Shown piece by piece: positions 43,471 through 54,318 of a stretch of 64,000 bases of DNA (its first letter is position 1; every line of letters starts with the position of its first letter). The notes beneath the pieces were generated by a model, which worked only from the letters and a program-made list of their open reading frames with translations, searched no databases and was not told the origin of the DNA. A program made the translations under genes and the position numbers. Origin of the DNA: Leucophora obtusa (Eukaryota; Arthropoda; Insecta; Diptera; Anthomyiidae). Location of the stretch: NCBI GenBank assembly GCA_949987735.1, contig OX465299.1:39116624-39180623 (forward strand). The letters are read 5' to 3'.

Positions 43471-43784
43471 TTTGATGAAATTTGGTACACAGACCTACGT
43501 TGGCCCAAGGACGAAGCCTATTGATTTTGGTGAACATCGGTCCATGTTTAGACCTAGTGCCCATATAAGGGTCCCCCCAAAATTGGCTTGGTTACAAACT
43601 GCAGGTCGCAAATATTAAGATATTTTAATAAAATTTGGTTCGCTGACTCACATTATAGAAAATTTTGACACAAGTCCCATTTTAACCCATTCGAATTTCG
43701 GATTCAAACATTAGTTAGCTTTTTACCAGACTGGTGTAGGGTATTTTATAGTCGGCATGCCCGACTTTAACCTTTTTACTCATT
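43468..43784 (+). mobile_element. 3' part of a Helentron-associated element
   Basis: It starts within the core unit at TTTTGATGAAATTTGG and continues through ACTGCAGGTCGCAAATATTA, CAGACTGGTGTAGGGTATTT, hairpin AGTCGGCATGCCCGACTT and TTTTTACTCA. The 5' hairpin and (GTCY)n are missing; the minisatellite occupies their place. Confidence 0.85.
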
Positions 43785-43978
43785 AAATATAGGATCAGCT
43801 GATACTAAAGTGATACTGAATAGTTGCCCAGGTGATACTAAATTTCAGCGCCCCCTACAGGTGAGTAGTGTAAGTTTTGATTTCCGATCTCTATAATTAA
43901 TAGTCTCTGCTTTTTCGTAACCCATAAAAAATGAAATTACAAAAATACATTTTTTTACACTTGGAAAATTTTGTTTTT

Positions 43979-45415
43979 ATACCCTACACCACTATGTGGT
44001 CAGGGTATTATAAGTTTGTGCTGATGTTTGTAACACCAAAAAATATTGGTCTTAGACCCACCTTATAGTATACCGATCGGTTCAGAATTTTTTTTTATTT
44101 CGATTTAACGATGTCCGTCTGTCCGTCCGTCCGTCCGTCCGTCCGTCCGTCTGTCTGTCTGTCCATGCAATCTTGTACGCACTCTACAGGTCGCACCTAT
44201 TAAGATATTTCGATGAAATTTGGTACATAGACCTATGTTGGCCCAAGGACGAACAAGTTTGATTTTTTTGAACATCGGTCCATGTTTAGACCTAGTGCCC
44301 ATATAAGGGTCCTACCAAAATTATATTGTTTATACGCTGCAGGTCGTAAATATTAAGATATTTTGATGAAATTTGGTACACAGACCTATATTGGCCCAAT
44401 AACGCAGCCTATTGATTTTGGTGAACATCGGTCCGTGTTTAGACCTAGTGCCCATATAAGGGTCCTACCAAAATTATACTGTTTATACGCTGCAGGTCGT
44501 AAATATTAAGATATTTTGAGGAAATTTGGTACACAGACCTATATTGGCCCAATAACGCAGCCTATTGATTTTGGTGAACATCGGTCCATGTTTAGACCTA
44601 GTGCCCATATAAGGGTCCTACCAAAATTATACTGTTTATACGCTGCAGGTCGTAAATATTAAGATATTTTGATAAAATTTGGTATACAGACCTACATTGG
44701 CCCAGTAACGCAGCCTATTGATTTTGGTGAACATCGGTCCATGTTTAGACCTAGTGCCCATATAAGGGTCCTACTAAAATTATATGGTTTATACGCTGCA
44801 GGTCGCAACTATTAAGATATTTTGATAAAATTTGGTACACAGACCTACGTTGGCCCAAGGACAAAGCCTATTGATTTTGGTGAACATCGGTCCATGTTTA
44901 GACCTAGTGCCCATATAAGGGTCCTACCAAAATTATATTGTTTATACGCTGCAGGTCGCAAATATTAAGATATTTTGATGAAATTTGGTACACCGACTTA
45001 TGGCAGCCGAAGGACGAAGCCTATTGATTTTGGTGAACATCGGTCTATGTTTAGACCTAGTGCCCATATAAGGGTCCCCCCAAAATTATATTGTTTATAC
45101 GATGCACGTCGTAAATATTAAGATATTATGACGAAATTTGGTACACAGACCTATTTTGGCCCACGGACGAAGCCTATTGATTTTGATGAACATCGGTCCA
45201 TGTTTAGACCTAGTGCCCATATAAGGGTCCTACCAAAATTATACTGTTTATACGCTGCAGGTCGCAAATATTAAGATATTTTGATGAAATTTGGTACACA
45301 GACCTATATTGGCCCAATAACGCAGCCTATTGATTTTGGTGACATTAGTTGGCTTTTACCCAGACTGGTGTAGGGTATTCTATAGTCGGCATGCCCGACT
45401 TTAACCTTTTTACTC
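43979..45415 (+). mobile_element. Helentron-associated element with eight 153-bp steps
   Basis: 5' TATACCCTACACCACTATGT; (GTCY)n at about 44111-44162; core AGGTCG words at 44188, 44341, 44494, 44647, 44800, 44953, 45106 and 45259, each exactly 153 bp apart. 3' TTACCCAGACTGGTGTAGGG, hairpin AGTCGGCATGCCCGACTT and TTTTTACTCG. The last unit is cut and joined to the 3' segment at about 45341 (GGTGACATTAGTTGGC). The ORF at 44105-44302 (-) is a repeat frame. Confidence 0.92.
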
Positions 45416-48400
45416 GTTTTATAATTAAATTAAGAAATTTGCTCTTTTAAAGAACTTCGGATATATTCTAGGGGACAAAAATTTAAAGGACAGCTATGTT
45501 TTTTAGCTGTACAATATCATATTAAAGAGCTAAAAATGGTGTCAAAAATGGGCCAAACTGCATTAACTGATGTAGAAAGACAAAAAAGATATTTGGGAAA
45601 GCTCCAGTTTTGTTATATGGCGACGTGTCTGAAATTTATGAAATTTAGAATTATTTTTACATAAGAGGAATGTACTCTCGAAAAGAAAAAGTTCGGTACC
45701 CATATTGCCTATATTAAGTAGTCAGAGGTTACCAAATCTTGAAAAAAATATATACCTTCGGAAAAATTCGTCTCAAACCCGAAGTAGGCGAAATATCGAA
45801 AAAAGACTTAAATATTATAAGGATTAAAATATGTGAATTTGACCCTTAACCCTGTATAGATCCCCATAAAAAGCCACCTAAAATTTTGGTGTTTTGTGTT
45901 ATGCCATAAATAAGCATGTTTTTACACCGGTAAATACACCTCTCAAATACTTTTCGTCTGGCACCAAATTTTCCTGTAGTACCTTTGGAACAAATATAAA
46001 ATAACCCGAAAGTTTAACAACTTCAATAGAAATTTATACAAAATTTTTATTTCAAAAAAAAATCTTGTTAAATTTTGATTATAAATATAAACACATGTGT
46101 TAATTTTTTAATAATATGTATACAATAACACTATCATTAATTAATAATTGATGCTTTTCAATTATGAATTAGGGAAATATTAACACTCTATTGATGCCAC
46201 ATTATATAAATAAATAGAAATATTTGCAACCAATTATTTCAAAAACATTAATTCAAAATACACGTCCATGCATGTTTACTGAAAACAAACGCATGGACGT
46301 GTATTTTGAAACAAACAATTAGATGTACACTAGGGTGACAGCGATCTGTAGGGTAAAAAAAATGTTGCTACAATTCCGTAGAGTCTTGGGCTAACTTTGG
46401 TCACACTTGATTCAAAATATATATTATTGAAAATTTAGGTCAATTCGGACAACAGTGTTTCTATTTCAATTTCTAAATATTTTTGCTTTTTTAATGAATT
46501 GGTTAAGAGGAACGATAGAGGATTAAAATATCTTTAATTTAGGGTACATTATTTTAGGGTACATTATTGCAATTATTTTATGATAAAAATAGTCAACCTA
46601 TATTTGAAGAGAAATTAAAAAAAAATATAAATTTAATGTATTTGACAATATGACGTTTAATAAAAAAGTAGTAGTTGTCATATAAAAAAAGAACGAAATA
46701 GCACCAAATAAGGAAGCTAAAAGAAAATTAAAATGCCAATTTTTGAAAATTCAATTGATCATAGGAATACAAATAAATAAACAAAAAATTTTTTTGTTCG
46801 GGGTATCGATAGAGGGCTAAAATACCTTTAAACCATTTTTCGCCGACTGGTGATTATAATGACCAGCATTTTCACTATTCATAATATGTAATGAAATGTG
46901 TTTTATTTTTTGTATCAATTATTATGGGTCCTGTTTCTTTTTTGATAAGAAACAGGATATAAGAACGCTTTTAATTTGCACTTCAAAAATATCAATCGTA
47001 TATGCATATTCCGCCAATAGTGATTATCTTTCGAAAAATTGTAACTTAAAAATTTTTGAATTTTCTTAATTAGGCTCACAATAGCTTTGATATAAATTTT
47101 TATAAAAATCTATCGACGGGAACGAGCAGCGACGAAAAATGGCTTAAGTAAAGGTATATACACATCATTTAAGTCCCCTAATTGTTATTGGTTTCTCTGA
47201 GAAAAAAATTTAAAAATTTATGTGCTAATTCATAAAAAAAAATTATTTGGTATTTGAAGCTTGCTATAGTTAAAGTGCATATTTCGCTTAATAAAGAGTT
47301 ATTAGAAATCTTGATTCATAATCGTATTTTAACTATAAATTAATTTTTCGATTTGATACTGGCAACACCATTGTTTATTTTCTCTCTTCTCCCAAATAAG
47401 TCGTAAGTGAGGCACAAATTTAGTAAACGAGTGACTCGGTAATCGGAAGTGGAAATGTATTTTCTTAAATTAGAGAACTAATGATGTGCTAAGATAAATT
47501 TAAAAGCCATTAAAAATATTTTTTTTTATTTATAAAGCAAATCAATGGAAATGTGTGTAAAAAAGTAATTTTTTTAGAACATATTATTCGAAGCATACAA
47601 AAGTAATCGAATTTCGAATAATGTTTTGACAGTCTGTACATCACTATTGTTTTGTTTTTCTTTTTAATTTTATTTTTACATTTTTTTTGAATTTTTTTCG
47701 AAAAAGGTCATTGGCTACGCAATTGTTGTAGCCTTTTTCAGTTTGATGGATGCAAGTTGTTAGAAGCCACACATTCTAGGGATGGGATGGCTTTAATAAA
47801 TCATTTCATGCCTGAAAATGAAATAATTAACAATTAAATGGTGGCTTCCTCACTCCAAACTTTATAAAACGTTTAAAGTTGATGAGTACCAACTATAAAC
47901 CTTTATTATTTTCTTCGTTATTAAGCAAATATGAATACTGTTTTTCACAAATTAGCTTAAAATCCTGCAATAAAGCTATTGTAAAAGTTTATGAATTAGA
48001 CCATTAGTTTTTTCGATATTCACAAAAAAATTTTTTTTTCAAAAATCGGCCATAACAGATTTGTGCGGAATTTTGTAAACTCAAATAAAAATAAGAATTT
48101 TGAAAATCGGTTGAGAATTGTGGCCTAAAATGTTATTTGCTCAAAAAAAGTGCTTTTCGGCACACTGCGCCATGCTTTATTATAAAATTGTTGCAATTCT
48201 TTTTGCGTTATACGGCCGCATAGTGAAAAATTTTGCAACCAAAGTTGAAATTTTGATAGGTATTGAATCCTACTTGGTTGAAGATATTTAAAAAATTTCG
48301 TATTTTTTTTTGGAGAAATTTTCACTCAAAAATATATTAATTTTTTTTTTAATTAAACGATTTTTTTTTTTTTTTTCCTTAAACCTACTAAATTAGAATT

Positions 48401-49283
48401 AATAAAAATACATATTAATGACAATATTAATTGTATTTGGTCTATAATACGCGTTAATTTTTTTTCGTTGCCTACTTTAGGCGATATGGGCCAAAATAGT
48501 TTAAGGGTGAATCTCGAAAACTAGCGCATTAAAATTACTAGGTTTAGGCACAAATTATTTCTCTTACCAAAACGTAATTGCAATAAAAAATTACATTATT
48601 TGTGCTGTTACTTAAGAAGTTGTAGCGAATTTCGTTTTTCGAAAAATGCGAAATTGAGCGAAAACGCACCAAAACTTCAATATATATTATTCAAACTTAT
48701 AAACTTTGCTACCTATACCAAATATATTCTTTTTACCAAATTTCATAAAAATCCGTCCATTCGTTTTGAAGTTAAGGCGATGTCTTTTAAAGGTATCCTT
48801 ATGGAATCCTGTGCGTCCTTGGACCAAAGTAAAGAACTTTTTGAATAGCTTAAGCTCTAATCTTATTTGGTTACTATCAATTGTTTTAGTCAATTTAAAT
48901 ATGTTTTTAAGATTTTTGAAATTTTTGGGTGTTTTAAAATATTTAATTTTTGAAATTTTACGAAATTTTATCTTTGACACTTTCTCGCTTCCAAACCGTG
49001 CATTGTATACAAAAAAATTCTTCACAAAAAATTTAATAAATTTTGTTTTTTTGTTGAAAAAGCATAATTTCTTATTATAAAATACCCCTTTGGCGCATTT
49101 CTGGTCAATTTAATATACCCCGCCTGGAGGCGGGCTTGCCGGTTAGAGGGTTAATTTGAAAAATAATTTAAACAGCAAGAGATATTAATTTATGATCTAA
49201 AATTGAACTAAAAACATTACTTTCAATAAAAACTTAGGCTGGAATATTTCTTAAATAAGTATTCTGCAATACATCAGTTACCG
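45416..49283. other. Unassigned AT-rich DNA with one perfect hairpin
   Basis: About 3.9 kb without a recognised gene. The clear structure is a 20-bp perfect stem at 46252-46271 and 46291-46310 (TTCAAAATACACGTCCATGC and its inverse; 19-nt loop). A tail of the tRNA-headed repeat lies at 48378-48452 (ACCTACTAAATTAGAATTAA ... TACGCGTTAA). The opposite-strand ORFs at 48687-49025 and 48706-49080 are mutual shadows without motifs. Confidence 0.55.
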
Positions 49284-49764
49284 CACTGAAAATATTATTA
49301 CAGTAACTGACTGTAGTTTATTTAAAAAGTTATCCGTACATTTATTTTTAAATTGTTATTCAGTTAAAATACAAAGAAATATATTTTTTAACTCTTTTTA
49401 TCGTTTATTTAAAAAATAAATTACATATAAATACGGATTTTCTGTTACAGTTAATATTTTCATTTAAAATGTTTTGTTAAAAAAAAGAATTCCTTTTCGA
49501 TTTCTAGGTCAGTTAAAAAAATTAAATAAACTAAATATCATTTATTCTTACGAATTTTGTAGTTAATTTTTTGAAATTTAAAAAAACGAAATAAATGAAA
49601 AATCATTATTTTTTAAGGATTTTGTAGTTTATTTATTAACATTTAAAAATAAATGAAAAGTTCTTTTGATTTAAATGAAAAGTTAGTAGACCGGTTTTCA
49701 AGTGATTTTTCATTTATTTTAAATTACATTTTCAGTTAATTTAAACTACAAACTATTTTGAGTG
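49284..49764 (+). mobile_element. CACT-terminated element, family B copy 2
   Basis: CACTGAAAATATTATTACAG at the left and AACTATTTTGAGTG at the right, 481 bp, colinear with 39182-39661. CG flanks both sides (49282-49283 and 49765-49766), supporting a 2-bp duplication at a non-TA site. Confidence 0.88.
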
Positions 49765-49766
49765 CG

Positions 49767-50344
49767 TGGGAAATTGTAATAGATTGGAAATTACGTTTTT
49801 TTAAACTTTTTAATTCAAATACTTTTGAGAAAATTAAAGAAAATCTCATATTTTCCCCTTGTACTCCATTTTACAAACCTGTGAGCCGATGCGCAACGTC
49901 TTCCCGATATCCGATTATTCTAATATTTTGGGAGACGTAGTTTTACACCCAACTAAATATTTCTCTGGGGTAGTCCAATCAATAATTCACAATTCTTTTT
50001 TTTTCTTCATACAAGGTTGGAAAACCCTAATGTACACACGCACACCACGATATAATATAAATACTGCATTTCGAAGTAATTAGCAAAATTATAAACAATT
50101 TGTTGCACTAAATATTAAAAACTTTAATTTTTAAATACCTAGTACACATAATTTGTTGATTTTTAATATATTAAAGAAAATTATTGATGATAATGCTAAT
50201 GTAGTTGTTATATTGTACGTGTATTTACATACATACTTGAAATAGTTATTGATTTTGTGGTTTTTATTATATTTAATCATGAAAACTATTTTGACCATAT
50301 TATTTCATAAATAGAGTACTATATTTATTATAATATATGTACAT
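49767..50344. other. Unassigned AT-rich DNA
   Basis: No gene or repeat recognised; ORFs at 49758-50083 are short overlapping frames. Confidence 0.5.
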
Positions 50345-50991
50345 TAGAGCGTACCACCTTATAGGCAAAAAAAAAAAAAAGTGCGCTACACCCTCCAATA
50401 TGAAGTATTTTTGCAAGGAGGTTTCAAAAAAATTTTTTTTATTTTTTTTTGCCGAACGTAGGGGTCGCCATTTTACATTTTTCGTTATATCTTTGGTATT
50501 TACAGTCGGATCTTAAAGTATGATACATCGATATTTTTCTCTCAAGGAGACCAGTGTTTTGCTCTAAGAACATTTTGACCTCAAGTATCCCGTTCTAGTA
50601 GTTACCTACCAGATCTTAGATGCTACCACCCTAATGTACCACCCTAATGTCAGAAAATTAAAGCTCGCAAAAAATCATTAAACTTTTGCTAAGGAAGTTT
50701 TTCGCTAAACCCAGTAGAAATTTTTTTTATATATTGGTTGCCGAACGTAGGGGTCGTCTTTTTAAATTTTTTTTAATTGAATTTTTGCTATATAGCAAAA
50801 CACTGGTCTACTCGAGGCAAAAAATCGATATATAACACTTTAAAAACCGATTTTAAATGCCAAAGCTATAACAAAAAATTAAAAAGGCGGCCCCTACGGT
50901 CGGCAAAAAAAAATTTTTTTTTGAAATCGCCTTCCAAAAATACATCATATTGGAGGGTGTACGGCGAACTTTTTTTTTGAGGTACGGTCTA
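50345..50991. mobile_element. hAT-like element with exact 8-bp duplication
   Basis: Termini TAGAGCGTACCACC and GGTACGGTCTA are inverted, continuing inward (CACCCTCCAATATGAAGTAT versus ACATCATATTGGAGGGTG). An exact ATGTACAT flanks both sides (50337-50344 and 50992-50999). The interior carries GCCGAACGTAGGGGTCG twice in direct orientation (about 50451 and 50740) and once inverted (about 50889), showing internal rearrangement. Non-coding. Confidence 0.9.
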
Positions 50992-51008
50992 ATGTACATG
51001 CTATACTA

Positions 51009-51834
51009 CACTCAGATAAAAAAGTTTGTAAAAAAATTTGTAAACAGTTTCCAATCGCACTATACTATTTTTATACTGATTATTAGTACAATTTTTATTT
51101 TTAAAAATCATTTTTGCTATTCTCTTATTACAAATTATGGATTTTTTTTACTAATTTTCGCTGCTGATTTCAGAAAAACATTTTACTAATTTTTCAAAAC
51201 CGAGTGCTAAATTTAGCAGAAAAATATACTAATTAAAAAATATATTTTTTTTTGATTTTTTACAATTCTTGTTTAGTTTATATTTGTTGCTATTGATATA
51301 TTCCTAGTTTAGAAATAACACCCAGAAAATTTTATTGCATCTCCAATGCATAAAACGGCAATAACTGGAGAACCGTTTGCAATTTTCACTCCAAATTTCA
51401 AGTACGATGAAGTAATTATACGCTTGTTACAATCGAAAGAAAAAAATTTTTTCTTTAGATTTTACAGTCTTTTTATTTTTTAGTACAATTTTTTGCTAAT
51501 TTCAGCAGATTGATTTTAAATTACAGTTTACAGCAATTTACTGACATTTAGTAGGTGCAACTAATTATTTATACTAATTTCATTGTACTAAAATTATGAT
51601 ATTTAGTAAGTTTTTTAACTGATTTTAGCAAATCGATTTTGAATTGCATTTTACATAAATTTTACTAAGATTTAGTAGCGGCTACTAATTTTTTCTACTA
51701 ATTTTATTGTACTACAGATCAGCAGACATGTGTTGCTAAAATTAGCAAAAAATACCGCTGGCCTCAAAACAGTTAAATTTTCCGTAATAACAGCAAAAGT
51801 TTCAGTAGCCATTAGAGACTTTTTTGGTTGAGTG
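51009..51834 (+). mobile_element. CACT-terminated element, family C
   Basis: CACTCAGATAAAAAAGTTTG at the left and GACTTTTTTGGTTGAGTG at the right; TA flanks both sides (51007-51008 and 51835-51836). The interior is built from TTTAGTA, CTACTAATTT and TTTCAGCAGA words in both orientations. Related, more degraded sequence is at 1629-2125 and 14011-15450. Confidence 0.85.
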
Positions 51835-51836
51835 TA

Positions 51837-52233
51837 GTTTTATTATAGAGAAAAGTTTATCATTTAACATAAATACATATTTAGTTTTTATACAATCATT
51901 TATTATAATAAGGGCAAGTTTTTTCAAGTATTTTTTTTTTTTCTTAATTTTTTTTTGCTTTCAAATCATATTACAAAAATTTAAACAAGACCCAAATAAA
52001 TTTATAAAAACAGAAGTAATGTATGGAAAATTTCAATCACCATATATTTAAAAAAATAATCTAAAATTGATTTAAACGCAATTAGTATTTCTATGTAAAA
52101 TTTTTTTAAAAGCTTCGAATTTCAAAATTTTATAATTCGTAAATTTTGCTTATTCTGTAGTATATTGTTTATTTTTATTAGGATAATACATGTTTCTTCA
52201 CAACTTCACAACTTGCCCTGTTTAGAAAATATT
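51837..52233. other. Unassigned AT-rich DNA
   Basis: Low-complexity sequence; the Phe-rich ORF at 51824-52051 has no motif. Confidence 0.5.
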
Positions 52234-52612
52234 TTTATACCCTACACTACTAAATGGACAGGGTATAATAAGTTTGTGCTACAACACCCGATTTGCTTCG
52301 ATTTAGCATCGTCCGTCTGTCCGTCCGTGTCTTTGTTTTATTGTCCGCCAACGTATTACAGTGCGCATTCTACAAATTACAAATGTTAAGATATTTTGAT
52401 GAAATTTGGTACAATGACTTGTACCCAAGGACGAAGCCTACTAATTTTGATTAAGATCGATGCATGTTTAGACCTAGCATCCATAGATTGGCTCAAAAAT
52501 TGCCTCCTAACATATTTCTAGCACTACATTTCATAAATATGAAGATATTGAATTGGCCCAAGGACAAAGCCTAATGCTCTTCCTTATAATCGATGCATGT
52601 TTCGACTTAGTG
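52234..52612 (+). mobile_element. Old, 3'-truncated Helentron-associated element
   Basis: 5' TATACCCTACACTACTAAATGG, a short (GTCY)n (about 52310-52328), then a diverged core (AAATGTTAAGATATTTTGAT, CCCAAGGACGAAGCC). Noticeably more diverged than the other copies. The 3' hairpin is absent; it runs into half of a palindromic MITE. Confidence 0.75.
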
Positions 52613-52622
52613 GACAAGTGGA

Positions 52623-52799
52623 GAGGTTACTGAACTCTCATAAAAAAAAACAAAGTTCAGGGACCTTTCCTGGGATTTGTCTTCTGACGTGTCATAAGGG
52701 GTCAATTTCTCCCCCTATGACAACGCCATGTAAAAGTGACCACTCTATTTCATATAAAGGGGCCAGTTCGGTGACAGTTTGTTAAAATTTCACGTAGGG
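52623..52799 (+). mobile_element. Half copy of the CCCTACGGG palindromic MITE
   Basis: It matches the centre and right arm of 58575-58872 (AAAGTTCAGGGACC, GACAACGCCATGTAAAAGTG, GGCCAGTTCGGTGACAGTTT, CGTAGGG). The left arm is missing. Confidence 0.85.
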
Positions 52800-53096
52800 T
52801 ACTTACACTTTGGTCGCATAATACATTATTTCAACATCGGGTTGTCATTTGAGATAAATGGTTGCCTAAATCGTAACGGCATAGTCTATAATAAGTGATT
52901 ACGAAGGAAGTACTGAAATAAGTAGTTACTTGTAATATTAAATTCACTAGTTAGCTGTAATAAGTAATTACTTGTATGGAGGGAAATAAGTCATTACACA
53001 TTAGTACATAATTCATTGGTTACATATAGGGAATAAAATAAGACATTACCAGTAAGGACTTTGTGTAAAAGTACACCGATTCGAGCAATGTAATTA
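52800..53096. other. GTAATTAC-word rich DNA beside a family 1 element
   Basis: Words AAGTAGTTACTTGTAAT and AAGTAATTACTTG recur, as in 30830-31040. This may be an older or longer relative of family 1, but no termini are seen. Confidence 0.45.
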
Positions 53097-53562
53097 CCCA
53101 GTTTAGAAACGGGTAATGTAGACATATCATTATTTTTCGTACTACCAGTAATGACACCGACTTACTTTCTGGATTATTTTACAAGATATAACCAGTTGCT
53201 ATTTCCACAAGTTCAAAATAAAAAATAATGCATTACCAATAATGACTCATTTTTATCATAGGTAGAGCTATAGACTGGCAATCTGGAGTCCCAGGTTCGA
53301 GTCCCGCACTAGAAAATTTTATTAAAAAAAATTTTTACAATAAAAAATTATTTTTCTTTATAGAACTTATTTTTTTCAAAATCAATTTTTAGAATCATTA
53401 TTTTTGTCAATACTGGTAAGCACATAGGTAACGACATATTTTTTGATTTTTCGTATGCTGGTTTCTAACTCATTATTTTTCGCGACAACGCCATATAAAA
53501 GTAATAAGAAATGTAAAAATAAAAGTAACTAGAAAACAATGAATTAGTTACATTGCATTCAA
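53097..53562 (-). mobile_element. CCCAG family 1, copy 3 (inverted, one end lost)
   Basis: It starts CCCAGTTTAGAAACGG and proceeds through the inverse order of family 1: ACATATCATTATTTTTCG, a tRNA-like module, GGTAAGCACATAGGTAACGA, TCGCGACAACGCCATA. The distal terminus is replaced by the tRNA-headed repeat at about 53563. Confidence 0.75.
53268..53326 (+). other. Truncated tRNA-like module
   Basis: GGTAGAGCTATAGACTGGCAATCTGG then CCCAGGTTCGAGTCCCGC; the B box is intact and the AGA-CTGGCAA-TCT stem pairs, but the A-box start is missing (replaced by TTTTTATCATA). Confidence 0.65.
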
Positions 53563-53765
53563 GGCTTTACTTGGGTGAGATGGCTAAGCTGTCGTCGCAC
53601 TTCAGTATAGTTACGTTTGTAATGTTTTCGAATTCCACAGCCGATGGGTTGTTGAAAAAATTATCATATAGAGCAAATTTGACAATAAACATATAAACAA
53701 TTAAAAACTTAATGAAAAATCACTGATGAAGCCTGTCCATATAAAAAGGAAGAAACTAGATCTAA
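53563..53765 (+). mobile_element. tRNA-headed SINE-like repeat, copy 3
   Basis: Head GGGTGAGATGGCTAAGCTGT, B box degraded (TTTTCGAATTCC), body through GTTGTTGAAAAAATTATCAT and GATGAAGCCTGTCCAT, ending at AACTAGATCTAA where a family 1 element begins. Confidence 0.65.
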
Positions 53766-54052
53766 CCCAATGTAGAAAATCATTACCAGATATGTGGTTA
53801 TGTAACTACATACTTGGTAATGATAACTAGTTACTTTTGTTATTACATTTCTTATTACCTTTATATGGCGATGTCGCGAAAAATAATGAGTTGTCGTTAC
53901 ACACCAGCATACGAAAAATCAAAAAATATATCGTTACCTATGTGCTTACCAGTACTGACAAAAATAATGAGTATAAAAATAGATTTTATAAAAAATAAAT
54001 TACATAAAAAAAAATATTTTTTATTGTATTTTTTTTTTTTAAATAAAATTTG

Positions 54053-54120
54053 CTGGTGCGGGAATCGAACCTGGGTCTACAGATTGACAGTCAACAGCTC
54101 TACCATCTGAGCTATTCGAC
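54053..54120 (-). other. tRNA-like module, same type as 31671-31742
   Basis: On the minus strand: ATAGCTCAGATGGTAGAGC, TGACTGTCAATCTG, CCCAGGTTCGATTCCCGC. A and B boxes are both intact; the loop has CTGTCAA instead of CTGGCAA. Confidence 0.7.
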
Positions 54121-54318
54121 ATGAAATATTTAATAGATAAAAACACAATTGACCTGCTGCACACAAGTAAGCTTACTCGCCAACATACAAAAAATCAAAA
54201 AATATGTGGTTACATATATCCTTACCAGTGTTTAAAAAATATTGAGTCTAAAAATAGATTTCAAAAAATTTTCAAAAAAATCTAAAAAATTATGTTCTAT
54301 TTGAAATAATGATAAAAA

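Noticed and set aside
42878..43524. KFRKYQLKFRN-type repeat proteins
   Set aside because: Direct translation of a 21-bp minisatellite, open on both strands.
48687..49080. Overlapping ORFs on both strands (112 and 124 aa)
   Set aside because: AT-rich mutual shadows without motifs, signal peptide or homologues in the window.
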